A DNA stretch of 64,000 nucleotides, taken from contig JAYQTM010000001.1 in assembly GCA_038147395.1 (NCBI GenBank), forward strand, positions 1,240,001 through 1,304,000. Direction: 5' to 3'. The stretch comes from Eutrophovita brisbanensis (GTDB lineage: Bacteria > Pseudomonadota > Gammaproteobacteria > Burkholderiales > Eutrophovitaceae). Under the pieces are notes generated by a model, which did no database searches, was not told the origin of the DNA, and saw nothing but the letters and a program-made list of their open reading frames with translations. Positions 7,847 to 19,788 of this stretch are shown one piece after another. The number at the start of each line of letters is the position of its first letter. Within the stretch, counting starts at the first letter, position 1. The position numbers and the translations under genes are program-made.

Positions 7847-10399
7847 TTAAAGAGTTCGAGCAACCTCAACCACCTCAAAGACCTCCAACTGATCGCCTTC
7901 TTTGATGTCGGAATAGTTCTTGAGCGATAAACCACACTCAAAACCAGATTTTACCTCTCGAACTTCATCCTTAAAACGCTTTAGGGTGTCGAGCTCACCC
8001 TCATGGATGACCACATTGTCACGCAAAAGACGAACTGATGAGCCACGCTTCACAAGTCCCTCTAGAACATAGCAACCGGCTACCGCACCCACCTTGGATA
8101 TTCTAAAGACTTGTCTGATCTCAACGAGCCCGAGTGCTTCTTCCTTTCGATCAGGAGACAATAATCCACTCAACGCTGCCTTCACCTCATCAACGGCATC
8201 ATAGATCACGTTGTAATAGCGAACATCAACACCCTGACTTTGGATGAGCTTTCTCGCAGTGGCATCGGCTCGTGTGTTAAATCCAATAATCACAGCGTTA
8301 GAAGCGAGCGCGAGGTTGATGTCTGACTCGTTGATACCGCCTACTCCCGAGTGGACAATATTGACCTGAACCTCCTCAGTCGAGAGACGTGTTAACGAGT
8401 GTCCAAGTGCTTCACTGGATCCCTGAACATCAGCTTTTACAACAAGATTTAATGATTTAACATCACCAGATTTTAACTGGCCAAACATGTCTTCCAGCTT
8501 GGCAGCTTGCTGCTTCGCTAGCTTCACCTCTCTAAATTTTCCTTGACGGAAGAGCGCGATCTCTCGAGCTTTCTTTTCATCTTGGAGCACAATCACTTCT
8601 TCACCGGCAGCTGGCACGTCAGACAAACCTTGGATTTCGACCGGAATCGATGGACCCGCAGATTGTATCGGGCCTCCGTTCTCATCCAACATGGCTCTCA
8701 CGCGACCAAAGACAGCACCGGCTAGCAGCACATCACCGCGTTTTAGCGTACCTGATTGAACAAGTATGGTTGCAACTGGCCCTCGCCCCTTATCCAATCG
8801 AGATTCAACCACAACACCTTTGGCGGTGGTTTCAACCGGAGCTTTAAGATCTAGCATTTCTGCTTGAAGCAGGATCGAGTCCAGCAGTGAATCAATACCT
8901 TCTCCCGTTTTAGCAGACACGTGAACGAACATGGTGTCTCCTCCCCAATCCTCGGGAACCACTTCATGTTGCGACAATTCCTGTTTCACTCGCTCTGGGT
9001 TTGATTCATTCTTATCGATCTTATTGACGGCAACGATCACAGGAGTCTCTCCCGCTTTCGCATGATGAACTGCCTCAATAGTCTGCGGCATGACACCGTC
9101 ATCAGCAGCGACGACCAAAACAACGATGTCCGTTGCCTTCGCCCCTCGCGCCCTCATCGCAGTAAATGCCTCATGACCCGGTGTATCCAAAAACGTCACC
9201 ATGCCTTTTTTCGTGTTGACGTGATAGGCACCAATATGTTGCGTAATTCCGCCCGCTTCTCCACTCGCCACTCGCGTTGTTCTGATGTAATCAAGAAGCG
9301 ATGTTTTTCCATGATCAACGTGCCCCATCACCGTGACAACTGGCGCACGAGTTTCCAGCGAGACGTTCTCACCAACTGCCTCAACCAAAAATGACTCTGG
9401 GTCTTCAGTTTTGGCAAGCTTGCCCTTGTGCCCCATCTCATCAATCACAATCATCGCGGTATCTTGGTCAATGACCTGGTTAATAGTCACCATTTGCCCG
9501 AGGTTCATGAAGACCTTAATCACCTCGGCGGCCTTGACAGACATTTTGTGCGCCAATTCACTCACAGAGATCGTTTCGGGTACTAACACCTCTCTAACGA
9601 TGACCTCCGCTGGCGCCGACTCCACCTTTTCGTGTTGATTCGCTTGCGGTTTTCTACCTCTGGACTTACCACCACTTCGCCATCCATCCCGACCGCCTGT
9701 GGCGCTAAAATCTCCTCTTGTTTTGATAGCACGTTTCTTGTGCTCCTCCTCAAAACGCTCCTGCTTCGCTTTCTTCTTATTGGCCTTCTTGGCTTCATCC
9801 TTTGAGATGGGGCTGTGGAGCGTCCCATCCGCCGAGGCTTTAGAAACACTTTCAGCTGCTTTCTTTTGAGCTTCCAGCTCCTCGCGTTCCTTTGCTTCTT
9901 TTTTCTCTTGACGACGCTTCTTATCTTCCTCTTTTTTAGCAAGCTCAGCCGTTTGTATCGCAATCAATTCAGCCTGTCGCTTTGCCTCATCCGCGCGCTT
10001 CTGTTGTTCGGCAATATCACGTGAGTCGTTGTCGGAGCCTGCTGACGTCGAACTTATTTTCTCGGACTCTGAAGGAGCAGCAGAAACACTATCCTCTGCC
10101 GGCTTTTTAACAAGAACGCGTTTTTTTCTGACTTCAACCTGAATCGTTCTGGCCTTACCCGTGCCGTCTGATTTTTTTATCTCTGAGGTCTGCCGTCGGG
10201 TCAGCGTGATTTTTGTACGAGGCTTATCACCGCCGCTTGACTGCTTCAAGTAGTCGAGCAACTTTCTTTTATCCGCTTCTGTCAACGCGGTTTCGGGCTT
10301 TAACGCTTTTGTGACACCAGCAGCGGATAATTGCTCAATCAGCTTGTCAACCCCAAGCTTCAAATCAGTTGCAAATTCTTCAACAGTAACCTTAGCCAT
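7847..10399 (-). CDS. infB: Translation initiation factor IF-2
   Basis: GTPase that places initiator fMet-tRNA on the 30S subunit and promotes subunit joining. An IF2 N-terminal associated domain covers about residues 1-50. A long, highly charged linker rich in Lys/Glu/Ala follows (about 75-250). The G domain then shows G1 VMGHVDHGKT at about residue 358, G3 DTPGH near 404 and G4 NKID near 460. Domains II and III and the fMet-tRNA-binding C-terminal domain complete the protein. Its 850 residues fall between the usual short and long forms. It lies between nusA and rbfA, the canonical order. Confidence 0.98.
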   Translation of the reverse strand: MAKVTVEEFATDLKLGVDKLIEQLSAAGVTKALKPETALTEADKRKLLDYLKQSSGGDKPRTKITLTRRQTSEIKKSDGTGKARTIQVEVRKKRVLVKKPAEDSVSAAPSESEKISSTSAGSDNDSRDIAEQQKRADEAKRQAELIAIQTAELAKKEEDKKRRQEKKEAKEREELEAQKKAAESVSKASADGTLHSPISKDEAKKANKKKAKQERFEEEHKKRAIKTRGDFSATGGRDGWRSGGKSRGRKPQANQHEKVESAPAEVIVREVLVPETISVSELAHKMSVKAAEVIKVFMNLGQMVTINQVIDQDTAMIVIDEMGHKGKLAKTEDPESFLVEAVGENVSLETRAPVVTVMGHVDHGKTSLLDYIRTTRVASGEAGGITQHIGAYHVNTKKGMVTFLDTPGHEAFTAMRARGAKATDIVVLVVAADDGVMPQTIEAVHHAKAGETPVIVAVNKIDKNESNPERVKQELSQHEVVPEDWGGDTMFVHVSAKTGEGIDSLLDSILLQAEMLDLKAPVETTAKGVVVESRLDKGRGPVATILVQSGTLKRGDVLLAGAVFGRVRAMLDENGGPIQSAGPSIPVEIQGLSDVPAAGEEVIVLQDEKKAREIALFRQGKFREVKLAKQQAAKLEDMFGQLKSGDVKSLNLVVKADVQGSSEALGHSLTRLSTEEVQVNIVHSGVGGINESDINLALASNAVIIGFNTRADATARKLIQSQGVDVRYYNVIYDAVDEVKAALSGLLSPDRKEEALGLVEIRQVFRISKVGAVAGCYVLEGLVKRGSSVRLLRDNVVIHEGELDTLKRFKDEVREVKSGFECGLSLKNYSDIKEGDQLEVFEVVEVARTL

Positions 10400-10425
10400 T
10401 AACTTCTACCTTCGTTTATCTTTTA

Positions 10426-11904
10426 TTACGCCTCTTCAAACCAAGGCGCCCTCGCGGCCATGATTAGGGATCCAGCAGCCTCTTCGTCAACCTCTAAAAA
10501 TTGCACCACCTCATCGGTCGCAAGCTCTGCCAAGTCCTCCTGAGACATCACCTGGTTATCGATAAGTTTTCGCGCAAACTCTTCTGTCATGCCGTCAACG
10601 TTCATCAGGTCACCAGTTGCTTTATTTGCTTGCTCTTCCGTTGCAATTTCCTTCACAAGAAGTGCGTTCCTGGCTCGAGCTCTGAGCTCCTCAACCATTT
10701 CTGCTTCAAAACCCTCAATTTCAAGTAATTCAGATTCTGGAACATAAGCGACCTCCTCGAGTGTCGAGAACCCCTCAAGTACGAGTATCTCCGCTAAATC
10801 CTCATCAACATCTAGATGCTCAACAAATTGTTGACGTACTGTCACTGTCTCCTCTTCAACTTTTTGTTGTGACTGCTCTTCAGTCAGAATGTTAAGCGTC
10901 CAACCAGTCAACTCGGAAGCCAGGCGAACATTCTGTCCACCTCGACCGATTGCCTGAGCTAGGTTGTCTTCTTCGACCACGATATCCATCGCATGTCTTT
11001 CCTCGTCGACGGTAATGCGGCTCACTTCAGCTGGAGACAATGCATTCACAATAAATTGCGCTGGATCATCAGACCATAAGACGATGTCAATGCGCTCACC
11101 CGATAATTCGTTCGTAACCGCCTGAACCCTCGAACCACGCATCCCAACACACGTTCCTACAGGATCAATCCGGCGATCATTCGATTTGACCGCAATTTTC
11201 GCCCGTGAACCAGGGTCACGCGCAGCCCCAACAATCTCAAGCAAACCCTCCTCAATCTCAGGCACTTCCATCTCGAACAGGCTCGACACAAACTCAGGAA
11301 CAGTCCTCGATAGAATCAGTTGATGCCCCCTCGCCTCCCTATCAACGCGATGTAAAAATGCCCTCACTCGGTCACCGACACGCACATTCTCTCTTGGGAT
11401 CAAATGCTCCCTTGGGATAAGTGCCTCAACACGGCCTGACTCAACCACTGCATTACCACGTTCAATTCGTTTTACCGTTCCGGAGAAAATCGTTTCATCA
11501 CGAGCCAGAAAGTCGTTGAGTATTTGCTCCCTCTCCGCATCTCTGATTTTCTGCATGATCACTTGCTTCGCGGCTTGCGCGCCAATTCGACCAAACTCGA
11601 TTGGCTCGAGAGGCTCTTCGATAAAGTCCCCGATTTTCAAAGATTCATCTTGATAATGAGCATCAACTAACAAGATCTGATAGTCCTCAGATTCAAGTTC
11701 CTCAGTTTCAACGATCTCCCATCTACGAAAACTCTCATAATCTCCCGTCTCTCGATCGATAGAAACACGGACGTCAAGATCGCCTTTATGCTTTCTTTTC
11801 GTTGCAGAAGCCAATGCCATCTCCAACGCACCAAATACAATCTCTTTCGATACGTTCTTCTCACGCGCTAGCGCATCTACTAATAACAACATCTCTCGAC
11901 GCAT
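10426..11904 (-). CDS. nusA: Transcription termination/antitermination factor NusA
   Basis: RNA polymerase-binding elongation factor that affects pausing, intrinsic termination and rRNA antitermination. It has an N-terminal RNAP-binding domain (1-130), an S1 domain (about 135-200), KH1 and KH2 (about 230-345, including VGMRGSRVQAV and AIGRGGQNVRLASEL), and two acidic helix-hairpin-helix repeats at the C-terminus (about 365-490) as in E. coli. Its 492 residues match the E. coli length of 495. It lies 33 bases after rimP and next to an rRNA operon that carries boxA sites. Confidence 0.98.
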   Translation of the reverse strand: MRREMLLLVDALAREKNVSKEIVFGALEMALASATKRKHKGDLDVRVSIDRETGDYESFRRWEIVETEELESEDYQILLVDAHYQDESLKIGDFIEEPLEPIEFGRIGAQAAKQVIMQKIRDAEREQILNDFLARDETIFSGTVKRIERGNAVVESGRVEALIPREHLIPRENVRVGDRVRAFLHRVDREARGHQLILSRTVPEFVSSLFEMEVPEIEEGLLEIVGAARDPGSRAKIAVKSNDRRIDPVGTCVGMRGSRVQAVTNELSGERIDIVLWSDDPAQFIVNALSPAEVSRITVDEERHAMDIVVEEDNLAQAIGRGGQNVRLASELTGWTLNILTEEQSQQKVEEETVTVRQQFVEHLDVDEDLAEILVLEGFSTLEEVAYVPESELLEIEGFEAEMVEELRARARNALLVKEIATEEQANKATGDLMNVDGMTEEFARKLIDNQVMSQEDLAELATDEVVQFLEVDEEAAGSLIMAARAPWFEEA

Positions 11905-11937
11905 GGTGTATACCCTATATCCAAATTTTTAAAAAAA

Positions 11938-12369
11938 CTAAACAACTGGAATCAAATTTGCTTTCTTAATCTCGCTGTGATCGAAGACGATGGATCGCCC
12001 ATCGTCGGAGGCCAGTTCTATCTTGTCATTCTCGACTGCAACCAAGTGCCCTTTAAAATTTCGTTGCCCATTCAATGAGTATTTCGATTGAATCTGAACC
12101 AGATCACCGCAAAACTTTTCAAAATCCGATATCTTTTTAAGTGGCCTATCTAGCCCAGGGGATGAAACCTCCAAACGATCATACTCAATTCCTTCAACTT
12201 CAAAAACTCGCGTCAACTGGTTACTGACTAGGGTGCAGTCATCCAAACCGATTCCTGCCTCCTTGTCGATCAGCACCCTCATCAAGCCAGACCGTCCGAT
12301 CAGTTCAACATCAACCAATTCGTACCCAAGTCCGGACAATGTTTTTTCTAAAATATGTTCGACGTTCAT
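11938..12369 (-). CDS. rimP: Ribosome maturation factor RimP
   Basis: A 143-residue factor needed for 30S maturation, with an N-terminal alpha/beta domain and a C-terminal SH3-like barrel. Diagnostic segments are LGYELVDVELIGRSGLMRV, the IGLDDC turn and EVSSPGLDRPLKK. I use the ATG at 12369; an in-frame TTG at 12384 lies inside the T-run of the upstream hairpin and is unlikely. First gene of the nusA-infB operon, behind a clear promoter and a terminator-like leader hairpin. Confidence 0.96.
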   Translation of the reverse strand: MNVEHILEKTLSGLGYELVDVELIGRSGLMRVLIDKEAGIGLDDCTLVSNQLTRVFEVEGIEYDRLEVSSPGLDRPLKKISDFEKFCGDLVQIQSKYSLNGQRNFKGHLVAVENDKIELASDDGRSIVFDHSEIKKANLIPVV

Positions 12370-12382
12370 AGTGTCCAGAAAC

Positions 12383-12403
12383 AAAAAATGGGCCCAAGGC
12401 CCA
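12383..12403 (-). terminator. Terminator-like hairpin in the rimP-nusA leader (candidate attenuator)
   Basis: In the minus direction TGGGCC-TTG-GGCCCA forms a perfect 6-bp GC stem with a 3-base loop and is followed directly by TTTTTTG. It lies between the promoter at 12427-12455 and the rimP ATG at 12369, so transcripts for the whole operon must pass it. Structure is seen directly; attenuation is inference. E. coli also has an intrinsic terminator in the leader of its metY-rimP-nusA operon. Confidence 0.75.
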
Positions 12404-12426
12404 CCGTATGTTGCGAATTTTTCGGC

Positions 12427-12455
12427 ATTATAACAATTTACTTATTGTTTTCCAA
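12427..12455 (-). promoter_or_regulatory. Sigma70 promoter of the rimP-nusA-infB operon
   Basis: TTGGAA (-35, 12450-12455) and a consensus TATAAT (-10, 12427-12432) separated by exactly 17 bases on the minus strand. Transcription should start near 12420, about 50 bases before rimP. It lies beyond the rRNA operon terminator. Confidence 0.82.
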
Positions 12456-12485
12456 TTGATTAATCCGCGTTTTCCCCTCATTTCA

Positions 12486-12519
12486 AATAAAAAGCCCCCC
12501 GCTGGTTCAGCGGAGGGCT
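12486..12519 (-). terminator. Rho-independent terminator of the rRNA operon
   Basis: In the minus direction AGCCCTCCGCTG-AAC-CAGCGGGGGGCT forms a 12-bp stem (one mismatch or wobble) with a 3-base loop, followed by TTTTTA. It begins 10 bases after the 3' end of 5S rRNA. Confidence 0.92.
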
Positions 12520-12529
12520 CTATGGGGAG

Positions 12530-12645
12530 CCTGGCAGTGTCCTACTTTCGCACGGTATACCTCGCACTATCATCGGCGCTGAGGCGTTTCACGGTCCTGT
12601 TCGGAATGGGAAGGAGTGGGACCACCTCGCTATTGCTACCAGGCA
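12530..12645 (-). rRNA. rrf: 5S ribosomal RNA
   Basis: About 116 bases. On the minus strand the gene begins TTGCCTGG and ends CTGCCAGG, which pair as the terminal helix. Conserved internal segments GGTCCCACTCC and CCGAACAGGACCGTGAAACG are present. Ends are estimated from the helix and may be off by a few bases. Confidence 0.95.
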
Positions 12646-12761
12646 AAGCTTAAATCGTTTGCCTTTAACACATGGAAGAAGTATTGGATTATCAGATTGC
12701 CACCTGATTAAGTTTTCTTTCGCACAAGCAACCTAACACCCTGTGAATACACAAGGCTATA

Positions 12762-15696
<2,935 letters not shown>

Positions 15697-15886
15697 CTAT
15701 AGCCTTGCATACAACTTAAATCGCATCACTACAGGATAAGCGCTTATGTTACTTAAAAATTCTAAAATTCAAGAGAACATGTTGCACATATCAATAAATT
15801 GATATGCAAAACAACACAATCTTTAAACCCATGATTTAACGCATCACCTCACATTAAAGTGATACATCAAATCTACTTCTTCCATA

Positions 15887-15899
15887 TTGTTAAAGAACA
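15887..15899 (-). promoter_or_regulatory. boxA antitermination element in the 16S-23S spacer
   Basis: TGTTCTTTAACAA on the minus strand, very close to the E. coli rrn spacer boxA (TGCTCTTTAACAA). It lies between tRNA-Ala and 23S. It is bound by NusB-S10 in the nascent RNA to keep polymerase processive. Confidence 0.85.
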
Positions 15900-15986
15900 C
15901 TTCACCTATGAAGGGTGAGAACTAAAGAGTCATACACTCCTCACTTCTCACACCTCAACATCAACCAGATCCCACAAACCAAAGGT

Positions 15987-16062
15987 TGGTGGAGCTAATC
16001 GGGATCGAACCGATGACCCCCTGCTTGCAAAGCAGGTGCTCTCCCAGCTGAGCTATAGCCCC
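15987..16062 (-). tRNA. tRNA-Ala (TGC)
   Basis: 76 bases including an encoded CCA. The acceptor stem GGGGCTA/TAGCTCC (wobble pairs), the anticodon loop CTTTGCAAG with TGC, and the T-arm GGTTCGATCC are clear. Second tRNA of the rRNA spacer. Confidence 0.97.
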
Positions 16063-16074
16063 TTATCAGATCGT

Positions 16075-16151
<77 letters not shown>

Positions 16152-16237
16152 GGTCTAGTACTAGTCTCGAGTTCAGCGGACAACTAAAGCATGTGAGCAC
16201 TTTGCGAAGCAAAACATTATGTCGCTTGCTATTACTC

Positions 16238-17776
<1,539 letters not shown>

Positions 17777-17962
17777 AATCCATTCGCTCTTAAACAAGTT
17801 AAGAGCCGCTCGTACTCAAAAATTCTATTAACAAGAATCCTTCAAGTATGAGCACTTCGTATACTACTTATATATATGAGCAAACCAGTGCCATAAAAAC
17901 ACCAGTACATGCGATCAAAATACTAAGCAAACACAAAGTACCCACACGCTTTAGCTATCCGA

Positions 17963-17976
17963 TTTTTTAAAGAACA
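17963..17976 (-). promoter_or_regulatory. boxA antitermination element in the 16S leader
   Basis: TGTTCTTTAAAAAA on the minus strand, close to the rrn leader boxA consensus. It starts only 15 bases after the 3' end of tRNA-fMet and about 190 bases before 16S. There is no room for a promoter between the tRNA and boxA, so the element must be transcribed from upstream of, or within, the tRNA gene. Confidence 0.8.
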
Positions 17977-17991
17977 ACCGCTTAACCGAAT

Positions 17992-18068
<77 letters not shown>

Positions 18069-18088
18069 TCCGGCAAAACAGGAGCGGG

Positions 18089-18118
18089 ACTATAACAGAA
18101 CAATCGCCTTTATGACAA
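18089..18118 (-). promoter_or_regulatory. Strong sigma70 promoter for tRNA-fMet and probably the rRNA operon
   Basis: TTGTCA (18113-18118) and TATAGT (18089-18094) with an 18-base spacer on the minus strand. They are followed by a GC-rich discriminator (CCCGCTCC) typical of stringently controlled stable-RNA promoters. The bases just upstream of -35 are A/T-rich (AATTTAC, TTTTTTGTTG) like an UP element. The expected start is about 14 bases before the tRNA. Confidence 0.78.
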
Positions 18119-18276
18119 GTAAATTACAACAAAAAAACGAGTTATTTAGCTGACATTCAATGAGAAACAGCGACCGCCTAAGAGCACGAGAAAGAGCTCT
18201 TAAGAAAGACAATTAAAGCGTGGGCTAATTAATCGCTTTGGATCCCGCAAGAGTGTGAGATGCCTCATCGAATACA

Positions 18277-18891
18277 TCACTCTCCATGCCCATCTTCTGC
18301 ATCGACAGCATCAACATCCAATCGCAATTGTTCACTGGATCCCGCATGCAGATCGATCAATTCTCCAAGATCATCCAGTGGCGGAAGATCACTGAGTGTT
18401 TTCAAACCAAGGTCGTCAAGAAAATGACTGGTCGTACCAAACAACGCGGGCCGACCTGGCGTCTCTCGAACACCGATTTGATCAATCCATCCTCGTGACT
18501 CGAGCGTCTTAAGGATATTCGGTGACACTGCAACGCCCCTGATGTCTTCGATATCACCACGTGTCACGGGTTGTTTGTAGGCGATAATGGCCAAGGTCTC
18601 CATCACCGCTCTGGAATACTTGATTGGCCTTTGTGGCTCAAGCCTGTTTAGATCGGCCTGAAAACTAGAGCGGACCTGAAAACGCCAACCGCTGGCCACT
18701 TCGACTAACTCAGCACTTCTGTTAGCCCAGTCGTCCGCGAGCTCTGCCAAAATGCTCTTGAGCATCGTCGCAGAAATATCAAAATCAAAGAGTCGCTTCA
18801 TCTCTTGAATCGAGATCGGCTCCTGCGACGAGAGCATCGCAGCCTCAACCGTTTGCTTGATAGTTAGCATCTGGCCTTCATCAAATTCCAT
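18277..18891 (-). CDS. scpB: Segregation and condensation protein ScpB
   Basis: A 204-residue winged-helix kleisin-interacting subunit of the SMC-ScpAB complex, which compacts and helps segregate chromosomes. Two winged helices are seen; the diagnostic stretch is ALAIIAYKQPVTR-like (here TLAIIAYKQPVTRGDIEDIRG), followed by LKTLESRGWIDQIG and PGRPALFGTT. Its start overlaps the scpA stop by 11 bases, indicating translational coupling. The 208 bases after its stop hold only a short palindrome (AAGAGCTCTT at 18192) and then the stable-RNA promoter. Confidence 0.95.
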   Translation of the reverse strand: MEFDEGQMLTIKQTVEAAMLSSQEPISIQEMKRLFDFDISATMLKSILAELADDWANRSAELVEVASGWRFQVRSSFQADLNRLEPQRPIKYSRAVMETLAIIAYKQPVTRGDIEDIRGVAVSPNILKTLESRGWIDQIGVRETPGRPALFGTTSHFLDDLGLKTLSDLPPLDDLGELIDLHAGSSEQLRLDVDAVDAEDGHGE

Positions 18892-19693
18892 CTGACAACC
18901 TCACATAAATCGGAGAAAACACCCCCTGCTGCGACAGTTCAACCGACATATCCTTGGCTAGCTCAAGAACCGCCAAAAAAGAAACAACAATGAATTGAAC
19001 ACCCTTCTCGACTTGGAACAAATCATCAAAGCGAACAAATTTCTCGCCCTGTAACTTTCGCAAAATTTGACTCATATGTTCCCTAACAGAGAGCTCCTCT
19101 CGGGAGATAATGTGCTTGCGGTTTTGTTTCGCTCGATTAAAAATCGCAATCCACGCCATTCGTAGATCATCCGCAGTCACATTGGGGGGTGAAGCAACGG
19201 ACGTATTTTCAAAGAAAGCGCGCGCCTTCGTGAAATCTCGATCAATAACTGCGTGCTCCGTTAAGCGCTCAGATGCTTTCTTCATTTGCTCGTATTCGAT
19301 CAAACGACGCACGAGCTCCGCGCGCGGATCGAGATCTTCATCGTCATCTTGCGACCCGGGGCGAGGCAATAACATCCTCGATTTAATCTCTGTTAACACA
19401 GCCGCCATGAGCAAATACTCTGCTGCGAGTTCCAAATTGTTTGCTTTCATGCTCTCGACGTACGCCATATACTGCGCAGTCAATTCAGCCATAGGTATGT
19501 CTAAAACGTCGAGGTTTTCTTTCCTAATCAAAAAAAGCAGAAGATCAAGAGGCCCCTCGAACGACTCGAGCATAATTTGCAAGGCCTCAGGGGGGATATA
19601 TAGATTCGTCGGCATTTCGACAATTGCCTCGCCGCGAAATACGCCAATCTGCTCTACAGTGTTTGGAGCCACTGCCAAATCATTGGGATTCAT
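18881..19693 (-). CDS. scpA: Segregation and condensation protein ScpA
   Basis: Kleisin subunit of the SMC-ScpAB complex. The N-terminal SMC-neck-binding motif FEGPLDLLLFLIRKENLDV is clear, followed by IPMAELTAQYMAYVESMK and the C-terminal winged-helix region. Of 270 residues, about 40 precede the kleisin motif. The open frame reaches a GTG at 19714. I chose the ATG at 19693, since the extra residues are not part of the domain. No smc gene is in the window. Presence of ScpAB rather than MukBEF argues against an enterobacterial host. Confidence 0.94.
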   Translation of the reverse strand: MNPNDLAVAPNTVEQIGVFRGEAIVEMPTNLYIPPEALQIMLESFEGPLDLLLFLIRKENLDVLDIPMAELTAQYMAYVESMKANNLELAAEYLLMAAVLTEIKSRMLLPRPGSQDDDEDLDPRAELVRRLIEYEQMKKASERLTEHAVIDRDFTKARAFFENTSVASPPNVTADDLRMAWIAIFNRAKQNRKHIISREELSVREHMSQILRKLQGEKFVRFDDLFQVEKGVQFIVVSFLAVLELAKDMSVELSQQGVFSPIYVRLSDGI

Positions 19694-19788
19694 ACACGTC
19701 CGCACAATAAACACAATATATTGTGCATTATGGACTAAAAAAACCTATATAAGCTACATTTTTTCAGAAAAATTACTGCGAAAAACGA

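Noticed and set aside
9583..9963. A 126-codon Arg/Lys-rich frame within infB.
   Set aside because: It is a shifted reading of the Lys/Glu-rich linker of IF-2 and has no independent support.
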